A stretch of 64,000 bases of DNA from Pseudomonadota bacterium (GTDB taxonomy: Bacteria; Pseudomonadota; Gammaproteobacteria; Xanthomonadales; SZUA-38): contig JBCCCR010000014.1 in NCBI GenBank assembly GCA_039033415.1, positions 62,001 through 126,000 of the forward strand, read 5' to 3'. Under the pieces are notes generated by a model that was not told where the DNA came from, ran no database searches, and saw only the letters and a program-made list of their open reading frames with translations. Positions 9,155 to 18,598 of this stretch are shown here, piece after piece. Numbering within the stretch: the stretch's first letter is position 1; each line of letters opens with the position of its first letter. A program made the position numbers and the translations under genes.

Positions 9155-9627
9155 AAGAAAACGTCCTTGACGTTCTGATGTACCTGTTTGAAAACTACAT
9201 GTACGACGAGCCGGACGACGACCCGGATCGCGCCTCGCTGGAGTCGAGCTTATCGGAAGCTGGTTTCAGCGATCGCGAGATCAACAAGGCCTTTGATTGG
9301 CTCGACGGCCTGGCCAGCCAGCGCCACCTGCCTGAGATGCAGGGGAAGTCTGACGGACCGGTGCGGGTCTACACCGATATTGAGCAGCAGCGGCTCGACA
9401 CCGAGTCTCGCGGCTTTATCACCTTTTTAGAGGGTGCCGGTGTGCTCGACTCGGCTCGCCGTGAACTCGTGATCGATCGCACGATGGCGCTGGAGAACGC
9501 CGAGGTGGATCTGGACGACCTGAAGTGGATAGTGCTGATGGTGCTGTTCGATCAGCCGGGCCAGGAAGCCAACTACGCGTGGATGGAGAATTTCATGTTC
9601 GAGAGCACTCCGGAGCTTAGCCACTGA
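9151..9627 (+). CDS. smg: Smg family (DUF494) protein
   Basis: A 158-residue acidic cytoplasmic protein beginning MKENVLDVLMYLFENYM, the characteristic Smg/DUF494 N-terminus. The C-terminus contains LDDLKWIVLMVLFDQPGQE. The biochemical role is not known. The gene is nearly always next to dprA and topA in gammaproteobacteria, as here. The ATG at 9151 overlaps the dprA stop by four bases. An in-frame upstream ATG would add eight residues but lies inside dprA and is less consistent with the family start. Confidence 0.93.
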   Translation: MKENVLDVLMYLFENYMYDEPDDDPDRASLESSLSEAGFSDREINKAFDWLDGLASQRHLPEMQGKSDGPVRVYTDIEQQRLDTESRGFITFLEGAGVLDSARRELVIDRTMALENAEVDLDDLKWIVLMVLFDQPGQEANYAWMENFMFESTPELSH

Positions 9628-9676
9628 TCGAACACCCCAACCGACAGGAATCAACGCCCTTTCGGGCGTCTATCGA

Positions 9677-12001
9677 ATGACCGCAAACCTCCTAATCGTT
9701 GAATCGCCGGCAAAAGCCAAGACGATCAACAAATACCTTGGCAAAGACTTTGTTGTCCTGGCGTCGTACGGGCACGTTCGCGACCTCGTCCCCAAAGAGG
9801 GCGCGGTGGACACGGGCGATTTCAGCATGAAATACGCCACCATCGAGCGCAACGCCAAGCACGTAGACGCGATCGTCAAGGCGATGCGCAAGGCTGACTC
9901 CCTGTACCTGGCGACGGACCTCGACCGCGAGGGTGAGGCCATCTCGTGGCACGTCCACGAGATTCTGAAGGAAAAGAAGGTGCTCAAGGAAAAGCCCGTG
10001 TTCCGGGTGGTGTTTTCTGAGATTACCAAAAAGGCCATCTCCGACGCGGTCGCCAACCCGCGCGAAATCTCCATGAATATGGTCAACGCGCAGCAGGCTC
10101 GCCGGGCGCTGGACTACCTGGTGGGCTTCAACCTGTCACCGCTGCTGTGGAAGAAGGTGCGTCGCGGCCTGTCGGCGGGGCGCGTGCAAAGCCCCGCGCT
10201 GCGCATGATCTGCGAGCGAGAAAACGAGATCGAAGCCTTTGAGCCCCGGGAATACTGGACGATCGAGGCCGACCTCAACAAGAAGGACCAGCCGTTTACC
10301 GCCAAACTGGTTGAATTCAACGGCGAGAAGCTCGATCAGTTTGACCTGAACACCGAAGCGCTGGCCGTTGCAGCCAAAGAAAAACTGCTGGAGGCCGCCC
10401 AGGGCAAGCTGACAGTAGGCGATCTGACCAGCCGCCAGCGCCGCCGCCGGCCAGCGCCGCCGTTCATCACCTCCACGCTGCAACAGGACGCAGCGCGCAA
10501 GCTGCGCTTCTCGGCCCAGAAAACCATGCGAGTGGCCCAGCAGCTTTACGAAGGTGTGGAGGTCGACGGGGCGCAGCAGGGCCTGATCACCTACATGCGG
10601 ACCGACTCGGTGACGCTATCTAACGATGCGCTGGACGAGCTGCGCGGCGTGATTGCTGAGGACTTCGGCAAAGACAAGCTGCCGGAACAGGCCAACACGT
10701 ATAAAACTAAGTCCAAAAACGCCCAGGAGGCGCACGAGGCGATCCGCCCGACGGCCGCCGGCCAGCGACCGGCAAACATCAAGGCGTTTTTGAGCGAAGA
10801 CCAGTTCAAGCTCTACGAGCTGATCTGGCGCCGCACCGTCGCCTGCCAGATGAACCCGGCGATCATGAACACCGTGACGGCCACCTTTCCCTGCGGTGAA
10901 GGGGCAAGCTTCCGAGCCAGCGGCTCAACGGTGGTGGAGCCGGGCTTTCTTGCGGTTTACGAAGAGGCGGAAAGCGACAAGAAGAAGAGTGAACCCAAAC
11001 TGCCCCCGCTGGAAAAAGGTGAGGTGGTGGATCTGGCCGAAATTCGAGGCGAACAGCACTTCACGGAGCCACCGCCCCGTTTTTCGGAAGCGTCGCTGGT
11101 TAAAGCGCTCGAGGAGTATGGCATCGGCCGACCCTCAACCTACGCCAACATCATTCAGACGCTGGTGAATCGGGAATACGTTGAGCTGGAAAGCCGCCGC
11201 TTTTTCCCCACCGATGTCGGGCGCATCGTCAGCCGGTTTCTCTCCGATCACTTTACGCGCTACGTCGACTACGACTTTACCGCCCAGCTGGAGGACAACC
11301 TTGACGAGGTCAGCCGCGGTGAGCGCGAGTGGGTGCCGCTGCTGAAAGAGTTCTGGGACCCGTTCACCAATCTGGTTCAGGACAAAGAGGAGTCGGTCAC
11401 CCGCGACGAGGTGCTGCAGGCGCGGGAGCTGGGCACCGATCCCAAATCCGGCAAACCGATTTCGGTCCGCATGGGTCGCTTTGGGCCCTACGTCCAGATC
11501 GGCACCAAAGACGACGAAGAAAAGCCGAAGTTTGCTGGCCTCCTGCCGGGCCAGAAGATGGACCAGATTGATCTGGAGCAGGCGCTGGAGCTGTTCAAGC
11601 TGCCGCGGGAGCTCGGCAAGATGGACGACGACTTCCCGATCACGGCCAACATCGGACGCTTTGGACCCTACGTGCGCTTCGGCCAGAAAAGTTTTGTCTC
11701 GATCAAAGCGCCGGACGACCCGTACAGCATCGACCTGGCGCGGGCGCTGGAGCTGATCGAAGAGAAGAAGAAGGCCGACGCAGAGCGCATCATCAAAAGC
11801 TTCGACGGCAGCGAAATCCAGGTGCTCAAAGGTCGCTACGGCCCCTACGTCACCGACGGCAAGAAAAACGGTCGGATTCCCAAAGACCGAGAGCCGGAGA
11901 CACTGACGCTCACCGAGTGCGAAGAGATCATTGCCGCGGCGCCCGCCCGCAAAAAGCGGGGCAAAAAACGCGCGACCAAGAAAAAAGCCAAAACAGCCTG
12001 A
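9677..12001 (+). CDS. topA: DNA topoisomerase I
   Basis: This type IA topoisomerase (774 residues) relaxes negative supercoils. The TOPRIM domain starts at LIVESPAKAKTINKYLG and contains the metal-binding DLDREGEAISWH. The active-site Tyr is in GLITYMRTDS near residue 308. The E. coli enzyme ends in Cys4 zinc ribbons; this protein has none. It carries three Gly-Pro-Tyr-Val repeats instead (GRFGPYVQIG, GRFGPYVRFG, GRYGPYVTDG) and a Lys/Arg-rich tail, a C-terminal form seen in many other bacteria. A small hairpin, ACGCCC-TTTC-GGGCGT (9654-9669), ends seven bases before the start codon and may affect initiation. Confidence 0.97.
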   Translation: MTANLLIVESPAKAKTINKYLGKDFVVLASYGHVRDLVPKEGAVDTGDFSMKYATIERNAKHVDAIVKAMRKADSLYLATDLDREGEAISWHVHEILKEKKVLKEKPVFRVVFSEITKKAISDAVANPREISMNMVNAQQARRALDYLVGFNLSPLLWKKVRRGLSAGRVQSPALRMICERENEIEAFEPREYWTIEADLNKKDQPFTAKLVEFNGEKLDQFDLNTEALAVAAKEKLLEAAQGKLTVGDLTSRQRRRRPAPPFITSTLQQDAARKLRFSAQKTMRVAQQLYEGVEVDGAQQGLITYMRTDSVTLSNDALDELRGVIAEDFGKDKLPEQANTYKTKSKNAQEAHEAIRPTAAGQRPANIKAFLSEDQFKLYELIWRRTVACQMNPAIMNTVTATFPCGEGASFRASGSTVVEPGFLAVYEEAESDKKKSEPKLPPLEKGEVVDLAEIRGEQHFTEPPPRFSEASLVKALEEYGIGRPSTYANIIQTLVNREYVELESRRFFPTDVGRIVSRFLSDHFTRYVDYDFTAQLEDNLDEVSRGEREWVPLLKEFWDPFTNLVQDKEESVTRDEVLQARELGTDPKSGKPISVRMGRFGPYVQIGTKDDEEKPKFAGLLPGQKMDQIDLEQALELFKLPRELGKMDDDFPITANIGRFGPYVRFGQKSFVSIKAPDDPYSIDLARALELIEEKKKADAERIIKSFDGSEIQVLKGRYGPYVTDGKKNGRIPKDREPETLTLTECEEIIAAAPARKKRGKKRATKKKAKTA

Positions 12002-12028
12002 GCGGGGCGGGCCAGCCTTTCCTCATGA

Positions 12029-12988
<960 letters not shown>

Positions 12989-13038
12989 CATCGAGCGATA
13001 GGTAAATTCAGGATTTTTTCCCGTTTCGTCACGGCGAT

Positions 13039-13078
13039 GAAGAAAAAGACCCCGGGGGAAGGGGAAACCCCCGGGGTC
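13039..13078 (-). terminator. Strong intrinsic terminator (minus strand)
   Basis: An 11-bp perfect stem (arms GACCCCGGGGG at 13048-13058 and CCCCCGGGGTC at 13068-13078) encloses a 9-base loop. On the minus strand it is followed by TTTTTCTTC. On the plus strand it is followed by ACGGGAAA, so it works in the minus direction only. No protein gene on the minus strand reads into it, which is why a small RNA is suspected. Confidence 0.75.
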
Positions 13079-13260
13079 ACGGGAAACGGAGCTTGGGGGA
13101 ACACCGTCTCCGCACGGATCCACTCAGGGAGGGAGATGGATCCAGCCTTGCGGGCTTGCTTAAGTAGACCGGCCAGAGCAAAAAAGGTTTCGCACCCATG
13201 ACTTACGGCATAGGGGCCGGCCAGACCGTCTAGTCCAGCCGTTTTGGCGCCAGCGCACAC
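13040..13260 (-). ncRNA. Candidate structured small RNA in the hemF-PAS gap
   Basis: The gap 12989-13302 has no convincing protein gene. On the minus strand it holds three consecutive hairpins. The first has arms GGATCCA/TGGATCC with an inner CTC/GAG (about 13115-13143). The second has arms GGAGACGG and CCGTTTCC with one G-U pair (about 13083-13112). The third is a strong intrinsic terminator (13048-13078) ending in TTTTTCTTC. Further upstream, GGCCGG-containing segments (about 13165-13233) could pair as a closing element. The 5' end is a guess and I find no clear promoter. I compared it by eye with 6S RNA, SRP RNA and c-di-GMP riboswitch consensus features and found no match. It may be a minus-strand small RNA; no family can be named. 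Confidence 0.35.
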
Positions 13261-13302
13261 ATCCCACCTGGCTTAAGATCTTGCGCTGCCCGTCGATCTT
13301 TT

Positions 13303-14322
13303 ATGGGGTCAAAGCTCGGGATTGCCGCGTTGCTCGCTTACACCAAACTCCAAAGAGCCCTGCTGGGTGAGGTTCCCTGGCGCGTAGCGCTGGTCATCGC
13401 GGCGGTTTTGCTGGTGGTCCAGGTTTGGCTCACCCGCGCGCAAGGGGAAGTCCCCACGGCCTGGTGGGTGATCGCTGGCGCGCAGTTTCTGCTCTTTGTC
13501 GTGCTGAGCTGGCTGGGGCTGCGGCAGGTTCAAAACCGTCGCCGGTCTATCGCCATCTTCAACAATTCGCCGATCCTGCTCTACTCCATTGATGATCAGG
13601 CCCGGATCGTCAATATCAACGGCGAAGGCGCCCGCAAGCTGGGTTATGCCCGGACGGACCTTATCGGCAGGACCCTGCGCGATTTTATGCCCCAGAAGGA
13701 GCGAGACGCGCTGAACGAGATGGCCGATCACGAGCCGCTGATGCCCGCGCTCGTCGAAGCCGGCAAGCTACGCAATCTGAAGGTGGTGCTGCAGAGCGCT
13801 GACGGCACGCCGTTCTACGGCGCCGTTTCCGCGCGTCTCACCCGCAACGCTCGCGGTCGGATTACCGGCGCTGACTGCGTCATCTTTGACGAGACCGACT
13901 GGGTGCTCGCCGAAGAATCGCTGAAGCATGCTCGGGCTGAACTCTATCGAACCTTCTCCGATCTTCCCGTGCCGCTGTTCCACTGTTCAGAAGACGGTCG
14001 CTATCTGCGCGCCAACACGGTGCTGCTGCAGCTAATGGGGTGCAGCAGCCTGGAACAGCTCAACGAGCTGGGCCACGCGCCGGCGTTGACCGATGAACTG
14101 CAACGCCGCAGTGACGCGGAGATGCTCGGCGCGTGGGGCCCGGTGTCGCTGCCGGATCGCGGGCGCCGACCGGTTACCGCGCAGCTCCTCCTGCGCAAAG
14201 CCTTCGACAGTGCCCGCCAGCCTTACACCGAAGGTGTGCTGGTTGACGGCCGTGCGATCACGGCCGAGCAAACGCCGGCCAATCAGGAGCGCTGGGGGGG
14301 CTCCGGCCACAGCGCCGCCTGA
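13303..14322 (+). CDS. Membrane PAS-domain sensor without output domain
   Basis: A 339-residue protein with two membrane helices near residues 25-45 and 54-72. A PAS domain follows (IFNNSPILLYSIDDQARIVNI, then KLGYARTDLIGRTLRDFMP) and a second PAS-like segment (FSDLPVPLFHCSEDGRYL). After this come only about 90 residues with no kinase, GGDEF, EAL, HTH or methyl-accepting domain visible. It could pass a signal by protein-protein contact, or be the sensory remnant of a larger kinase or cyclase. The start is ATG 13303; no strong ribosome site precedes it. The neighbours give no functional clue. Confidence 0.75.
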   Translation: MGSKLGIAALLAYTKLQRALLGEVPWRVALVIAAVLLVVQVWLTRAQGEVPTAWWVIAGAQFLLFVVLSWLGLRQVQNRRRSIAIFNNSPILLYSIDDQARIVNINGEGARKLGYARTDLIGRTLRDFMPQKERDALNEMADHEPLMPALVEAGKLRNLKVVLQSADGTPFYGAVSARLTRNARGRITGADCVIFDETDWVLAEESLKHARAELYRTFSDLPVPLFHCSEDGRYLRANTVLLQLMGCSSLEQLNELGHAPALTDELQRRSDAEMLGAWGPVSLPDRGRRPVTAQLLLRKAFDSARQPYTEGVLVDGRAITAEQTPANQERWGGSGHSAA

Positions 14323-14399
14323 CCGCCCATCCCCGCCGTTAGGACCGGCGCCCTCTCGGCACCTGGCGGCGGTTCAGGTGAGAAACATGACCGTTGCCT

Positions 14400-15182
14400 T
14401 CATGGAAAAAACAGCAGCTTGATGACCAGAGCGGATAAACCGACGTAGAGCGCCCCCTTAATCCACCCTTCACCTCGGTCGATGCTGGTGCGCGCCCCCA
14501 GCCAGCCACCAACAGCGTTGCCGACCGCAAGCGCCAGACCAGCAGCCCAGAGCAGCTCGACCTGGCTGGAAAAAACCGCCAGCGCTATGACGGTATAAAT
14601 CAGAACGATCAGCACCTTGTGGGCGTTGGTCCGAACCAGATCCAGCCCCAGCACGCGATGCAGGATCGGCATGAGGATGAAGCCGACGCCGATCTGAATA
14701 AAACCTCCCCAGGCGCCTGCCCCTACCATGCACAGATGGCCTGCCCAAAGGCGCTGACGAGAGATCGGCGCCCGGGCCTTGTCGGTCGCGGGGCCCGCAC
14801 CGCTTGAGCCGGTGGCCATTAGCACCATGACGCCGACCATCACCAGCGCCAGCAACCGGTTGAACCAAACGCCGTCCAGTTGGGTGCCGACAGCGGCGCC
14901 GCCGGCCGCGCCGACGGACGCTGCCGCCGCCAGGGTCAGGCTGAGCTTTAGGTCGCTGATTCCGGAGCGGAAAAAGATGATGCTGGCGACAATATTCTGG
15001 GCCGCAATGGCAATCCGGTTGGTGCCATTGGCCACCGGCCCGGACACCCCCATGAAGAGCATCGCCGGAATCGTCAGGAGCGACCCGCCCCCGGCCATGA
15101 CATTCATCCAGCCGGCGACAACCCCCACGGCGCTCAGAAGGCCGTACTGCCAGGGCGCGAACGCAGTCTCAGGGCCTGTCAT
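14400..15182 (-). CDS. TauE/SafE family membrane permease
   Basis: A 260-residue hydrophobic protein with about eight membrane helices. Its N-terminal half contains GVVAGWMNVMAGGGSLLTIP and the second half begins GAGAWGGFIQIGVGFILMPI, the paired repeats of the TauE/SafE (sulfite/sulfoacetate exporter-like) family, formerly DUF81. Family members move small anions such as sulfite or organosulfonates; the substrate here cannot be told. I use ATG 15182 (MTGPETAFAPWQYG). An in-frame ATG at 15251 would start inside the intergenic repeat. It is convergent with the PAS sensor. Confidence 0.88.
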   Translation of the reverse strand: MTGPETAFAPWQYGLLSAVGVVAGWMNVMAGGGSLLTIPAMLFMGVSGPVANGTNRIAIAAQNIVASIIFFRSGISDLKLSLTLAAAASVGAAGGAAVGTQLDGVWFNRLLALVMVGVMVLMATGSSGAGPATDKARAPISRQRLWAGHLCMVGAGAWGGFIQIGVGFILMPILHRVLGLDLVRTNAHKVLIVLIYTVIALAVFSSQVELLWAAGLALAVGNAVGGWLGARTSIDRGEGWIKGALYVGLSALVIKLLFFP

Positions 15183-15192
15183 CGTCTGATCG

Positions 15193-15250
15193 GTGCCCGC
15201 ATTTTCGATGGCTAAGAGCCCTTGAAAATGTGAGCCAAGTGAAAATCGCA
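15193..15250. repeat. Dispersed 58-bp repeat, copy 1
   Basis: The segment running from GTGCC through ATTTTCGATGGCTA to GAGCCAAG and GAAAATCGC is repeated at 20567-20624. Over the 50 bases from 15201 and 20575 the two copies differ at only six positions, with no gaps. The left half folds into a hairpin: CATTTTCGATGGCT pairs with AGCCCTTGAAAATG, with one G-U pair and one mismatch. Both copies lie between genes, next to a stop or start codon. A role as a small palindromic repeat (REP-like) or termination element is inference. Confidence 0.7.
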
Positions 15251-15263
15251 TTTTTCACTTGGC
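15234..15263. terminator. Hairpin between polA and the TauE gene
   Basis: A perfect 12-bp stem, GCCAAGTGAAAA with TTTTCACTTGGC, has a 6-base loop and overlaps the right end of repeat copy 1. It lies 53 bases beyond the polA stop in the direction of polA transcription and upstream of the TauE gene. On the minus strand it is followed by TCACATTTTC, a weak T-rich stretch, so factor-assisted or partial termination of polA is plausible. Confidence 0.5.
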
Positions 15264-15315
15264 AATGTTGCCATCGCAATGACCATGGGCCATGGATGGC
15301 TTTTTCAACATCCTA

Positions 15316-18003
15316 CTAATGAGCTTCGTTCCAGTTAGGCCCGACCCCAGCCTCCACCAGCAGCGGTACCGTCAGCTCGGCGGCGCCGGCCATGCGTTCG
15401 ATCACCCCGTCCTTAACGTCCTCGAGCACCGGTTCGGCCACTTCGAGCACCAGCTCGTCGTGCACCTGCATCAGCACCGAGGCCTCGCCGGCAAAAGTCT
15501 CTGTCAACCATCGATCGACCCCGAGCATGGCGCGCTTGATGATATCTGCCGCCGTTCCCTGCATCGGGGCGTTGATCGCCGCCCGCTCCGCCGCCTGGCG
15601 TCGCTGGTAGTTGCGAGAGTTGATCTCCGGGAGGTTGAGGCGGCGGCCGAATAAGGTCTCGACATAGCCGGCCTCATGCGCTTTTGCGCGGGTCTCCTCC
15701 ATGTAGCCTTTGACGCCGGGATACCGCGCAAAGTAAACGTCGATGTATTCCTGCGCTTCCTTACGGCCGATACCGAGCTGCCGGCTCAGGCCGAAGGCTG
15801 ACATCCCGTAGATAAGCCCGAAGTTGATCGCCTTGGCGGCTCGGCGCTTATCCGGATCGATGTCGTCCGGATCGCCGCCAAACACCTCCGCGGCTGTGGC
15901 CGCATGCACGTCTCGGCCTTCCTTGAAGGCGGTCAGCAGGCCGTCATCCCCGGACAGATGCGCCATGATGCGGAGCTCGATCTGGGAGTAGTCCGCCGCC
16001 ACCAGGACCATGCCGTCGGGGGCGATAAACGCCTCTCGGATGCGCCGCCCCTCCGGGCTGCGGATCGGGATGTTCTGGAGGTTCGGATCGTTGGACGACA
16101 GGCGGCCGGTCGCAGCAACCGCCTGATGATAGGAGGTGTGGATACGTCCGGTTTCACTGTTGATCTGCAGCGGCAGGCTGTCGGTATAGGTGGACTTCAG
16201 CTTGCTGAGCTGCCGGTGCTCCATCACCAGCCGGGGCAACACATAGTCGCGCGCCAGCTGCTCCAAAACCTCTTCGTTGGTTGACGGCTGGCCTTTCGGG
16301 GTTTTGCGCAGGACCGGCAGCTCCAGCTCTTCGAACAGGATCTGCTGAAGTTGTTTGGTGGAGGAGAGGTTGAACTTGCGGCCCACCTCTTCATAGGCGG
16401 TTTGCTCCAGTTCGTGCATGCGCTCGGCGAACTCCTGACTGAGCTCACCCAGCATGTTCCGATCCACCAGCACTCCCTTCTTTTCGATCCGGGCCAGCAC
16501 CGGCGCCAGCGGCATTTCGATCTCTTCGAACACCTGCTTGAGGGGCGGCTCCTCTTCCAGCTTGGGCCACAGCGCATGATGCAGCTGCAGGGTGACGTCA
16601 GCATCCTCGCCGGCATATTCGGCGGCTTGGTCCATGGGCACCTGATCAAAGGTAATCTGCTTGGCGCCTTTGCCCGCAATGTCCTCGTAGTGAACCGTTT
16701 TCCGCGCCAGGTAGTGCTCCGCGAGTGTGTCCATGTCGTGGCGGAAGCCCGCGGCATTGACCACATACGACTCCAGCATTGTGTCGAAGCGCCAGTGTTC
16801 AATCACCAGACCATGACGGGCCAGCACCAGGGCGTCGTACTTGAAATGCTGACCGATCAGCGCGCAGGCCGGATCGGACACCAGCGGCTTCAAACGCTCG
16901 ATGACCGCCTCCAAAGCCAGCTGTTCTCCGGCCCCGGCGCCGGTATGGGCAATGGGTACATAGGCAGCCTTTCCGGGCTCACACGCCAGGGAAACCCCGA
17001 CCAGCTTTGCCACCATCGGATCGAGGCTGGTGGTTTCGCAGTCCAGCGCATAGAGCGCCGCAGCTTTGGCGTCAGCCACCCATCGATCGAGTGTCGCCAG
17101 ATCGCGGACAATCTCCGTGTCCGTGGTTGCCGCCTCGCTGGCGGGATCTTCCTCGTCGAGGTCGGCCAGCCAGCGGCCGAATTCGAAACGGGTGAAAATT
17201 TTGCGCAGCGTGTCGCTGTCGGGCTCGCCCAGGCTCAGGCTGGCGCCGTCCAGCTCGAGGGCAACGTCCGTTTTGATCGTGACCAGCTCCTTGGAAAGCG
17301 GCAGGGTCGGCAGCGCCTCGCGCAGGTATTCTCCGATCTTTCCCCCGATCCCGTCCGCGGCCGCTATCACGCCATCGAGATCGCTGTAGGCGTCGAGCCA
17401 CTTGGTGGCGGTCTTAGGCCCGCACTTGTGGACGCCGGGAACGTTGTCCACCTTGTCCCCCACCAGCGCCAGATAATCGATGATCTGCTCCGGGCCAACG
17501 CCGAACTTGGCCTTCACACCGTCGGGGTCCAGCACCGTGTTGGACATCGTGTTGACCAGCGTCACACGCTCGTCGACGAGCTGCGCCAGATCTTTGTCGC
17601 CGGTGGAGATCAGCACGTCCTGGCCCTGGCTGGCGGCCTTGCGGGCCAGCGTGCCAATGACGTCGTCCGCTTCCACCCCAGCCACTTCGATCAATGGCCA
17701 GCCCATGGCCCTAATCATTTTCTTCAGCGGCTCGATCTGCACCCGCAAATCGTCCGGCATCGGCGGGCGGTTGGCCTTGTACTGGTCATAGAGTTCGTTG
17801 CGAAAGGTCGGTCCCGGCGCGTCGAACACAACACCCAGGAGATCCGGGTGATGTTCATTGACCCAGGCCTTGAGCATATTGGCCACCCCGTAGAGCGCGC
17901 CGGTAGGCTCCCCTTGACTGTTGGTGAGCGGCGGCAGCGCGTGAAAGGCGCGAAATAGATAGGAGGAACCGTCGATCAGGTAAAGGGTGGGGTTGGCGGG
18001 CAT
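15316..18003 (-). CDS. polA: DNA polymerase I
   Basis: A full-length repair and Okazaki-fragment polymerase of 895 residues. The N-terminal 5' nuclease domain contains LIDGSSYLFRAFHALPP and acidic metal ligands (EADDVIGTL, STGDKDLAQL). The 3'-5' exonuclease domain near residue 320 retains its catalytic Asp and Glu (ALDCETTSLDP), so proofreading is probably intact. The polymerase domain has motif A (VAADYSQIELRIMAHLSGD), motif B (RRAAKAINFGLIYGMSAFG) and motif C (MQVHDELVLEV). It is divergent from the DUF2782 gene, a common gammaproteobacterial neighbour. Confidence 0.98.
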   Translation of the reverse strand: MPANPTLYLIDGSSYLFRAFHALPPLTNSQGEPTGALYGVANMLKAWVNEHHPDLLGVVFDAPGPTFRNELYDQYKANRPPMPDDLRVQIEPLKKMIRAMGWPLIEVAGVEADDVIGTLARKAASQGQDVLISTGDKDLAQLVDERVTLVNTMSNTVLDPDGVKAKFGVGPEQIIDYLALVGDKVDNVPGVHKCGPKTATKWLDAYSDLDGVIAAADGIGGKIGEYLREALPTLPLSKELVTIKTDVALELDGASLSLGEPDSDTLRKIFTRFEFGRWLADLDEEDPASEAATTDTEIVRDLATLDRWVADAKAAALYALDCETTSLDPMVAKLVGVSLACEPGKAAYVPIAHTGAGAGEQLALEAVIERLKPLVSDPACALIGQHFKYDALVLARHGLVIEHWRFDTMLESYVVNAAGFRHDMDTLAEHYLARKTVHYEDIAGKGAKQITFDQVPMDQAAEYAGEDADVTLQLHHALWPKLEEEPPLKQVFEEIEMPLAPVLARIEKKGVLVDRNMLGELSQEFAERMHELEQTAYEEVGRKFNLSSTKQLQQILFEELELPVLRKTPKGQPSTNEEVLEQLARDYVLPRLVMEHRQLSKLKSTYTDSLPLQINSETGRIHTSYHQAVAATGRLSSNDPNLQNIPIRSPEGRRIREAFIAPDGMVLVAADYSQIELRIMAHLSGDDGLLTAFKEGRDVHAATAAEVFGGDPDDIDPDKRRAAKAINFGLIYGMSAFGLSRQLGIGRKEAQEYIDVYFARYPGVKGYMEETRAKAHEAGYVETLFGRRLNLPEINSRNYQRRQAAERAAINAPMQGTAADIIKRAMLGVDRWLTETFAGEASVLMQVHDELVLEVAEPVLEDVKDGVIERMAGAAELTVPLLVEAGVGPNWNEAH

Positions 18004-18035
18004 GCTTTGGGCCTTTCGCGGCAGTTAAGTTGAAA

Positions 18036-18063
18036 TGGTCAGGCGTAGGCGTCACATTATGAT
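18036..18063 (+). promoter_or_regulatory. Putative sigma-70 promoter for the DUF2782 gene
   Basis: TGGTCA (18036-18041; four of six positions match the -35 consensus) and TATGAT (18058-18063; five of six) are separated by 16 bases, placing initiation about 27 bases before the ATG at 18097. They lie in the 93-base gap divergent from polA. Judged by eye only. Confidence 0.35.
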
Positions 18064-18096
18064 AGAGGTGCGAACGTCACGCGAATGGTGTAACCG

Positions 18097-18543
18097 ATGA
18101 ATATGCGAATACTGCAGACCTGGGCCTTGCTGCTCGTGCTGGCTCCTCTACTGGGCCAGGCGCAGCCCGCCAGCGAGGCGCAGAACGACGGTCAGCCGGG
18201 AGGCCCGGTGACAGAAGACGCGCCGCCGCCGCCCCTGCCGGCGCTGAAAAGCGCGCCAAAGCCCGACCCCAACGAGGCGCCGATCGGCGATGTGCCCATT
18301 CCGCCCAAGGTCAGGAACAGCCAGGAGATTGTGCCGGCGGTGCGCATCACCACCGGAGACGACGGCCAGATCATTGAGGAGTACTCGAGCAACGGCGAGA
18401 TCTATATGGTCAAGGTCACGCCCAAGAAGGGGCCTCCCTACTATTTCTTCGACTATGACGGCGACGGCATTATGGAGACCCGGCAGTTCGAGTCGGATTC
18501 GGGCGTGAAGCCGGTCCACTGGAAACTGCTCGAGTGGGAGTAA
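18097..18543 (+). CDS. DUF2782 family exported protein
   Basis: A 148-residue protein with a signal peptide (ILQTWALLLVLAPLLGQAQP), a Pro-rich spacer, and the compact DUF2782 domain (VRITTGDDGQIIEEYSSNGE, YMVKVTPKKGPPYYFFD, WKLLEWE). The family is small, probably periplasmic, and of unknown function. Its gene commonly lies divergent from or next to polA, as here. ATG 18097 and ATG 18103 are equally possible starts. Confidence 0.85.
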   Translation: MNMRILQTWALLLVLAPLLGQAQPASEAQNDGQPGGPVTEDAPPPPLPALKSAPKPDPNEAPIGDVPIPPKVRNSQEIVPAVRITTGDDGQIIEEYSSNGEIYMVKVTPKKGPPYYFFDYDGDGIMETRQFESDSGVKPVHWKLLEWE

Positions 18544-18598
18544 CGCGCCGGACTTAGGGGGCGGAGCGCTTGACCACTAGCGCAGCCTGGGAGGGGAT

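Noticed and set aside
13000-13300. c-di-GMP, SRP, 6S or other known RNA family
   Set aside because: Consensus elements such as the GEMM cores and the SRP GGAAG loop are absent.
16351-17958. 535-codon open frame on the plus strand
   Set aside because: Antisense to polA; the sequence has no domain look and is a GC-driven shadow.
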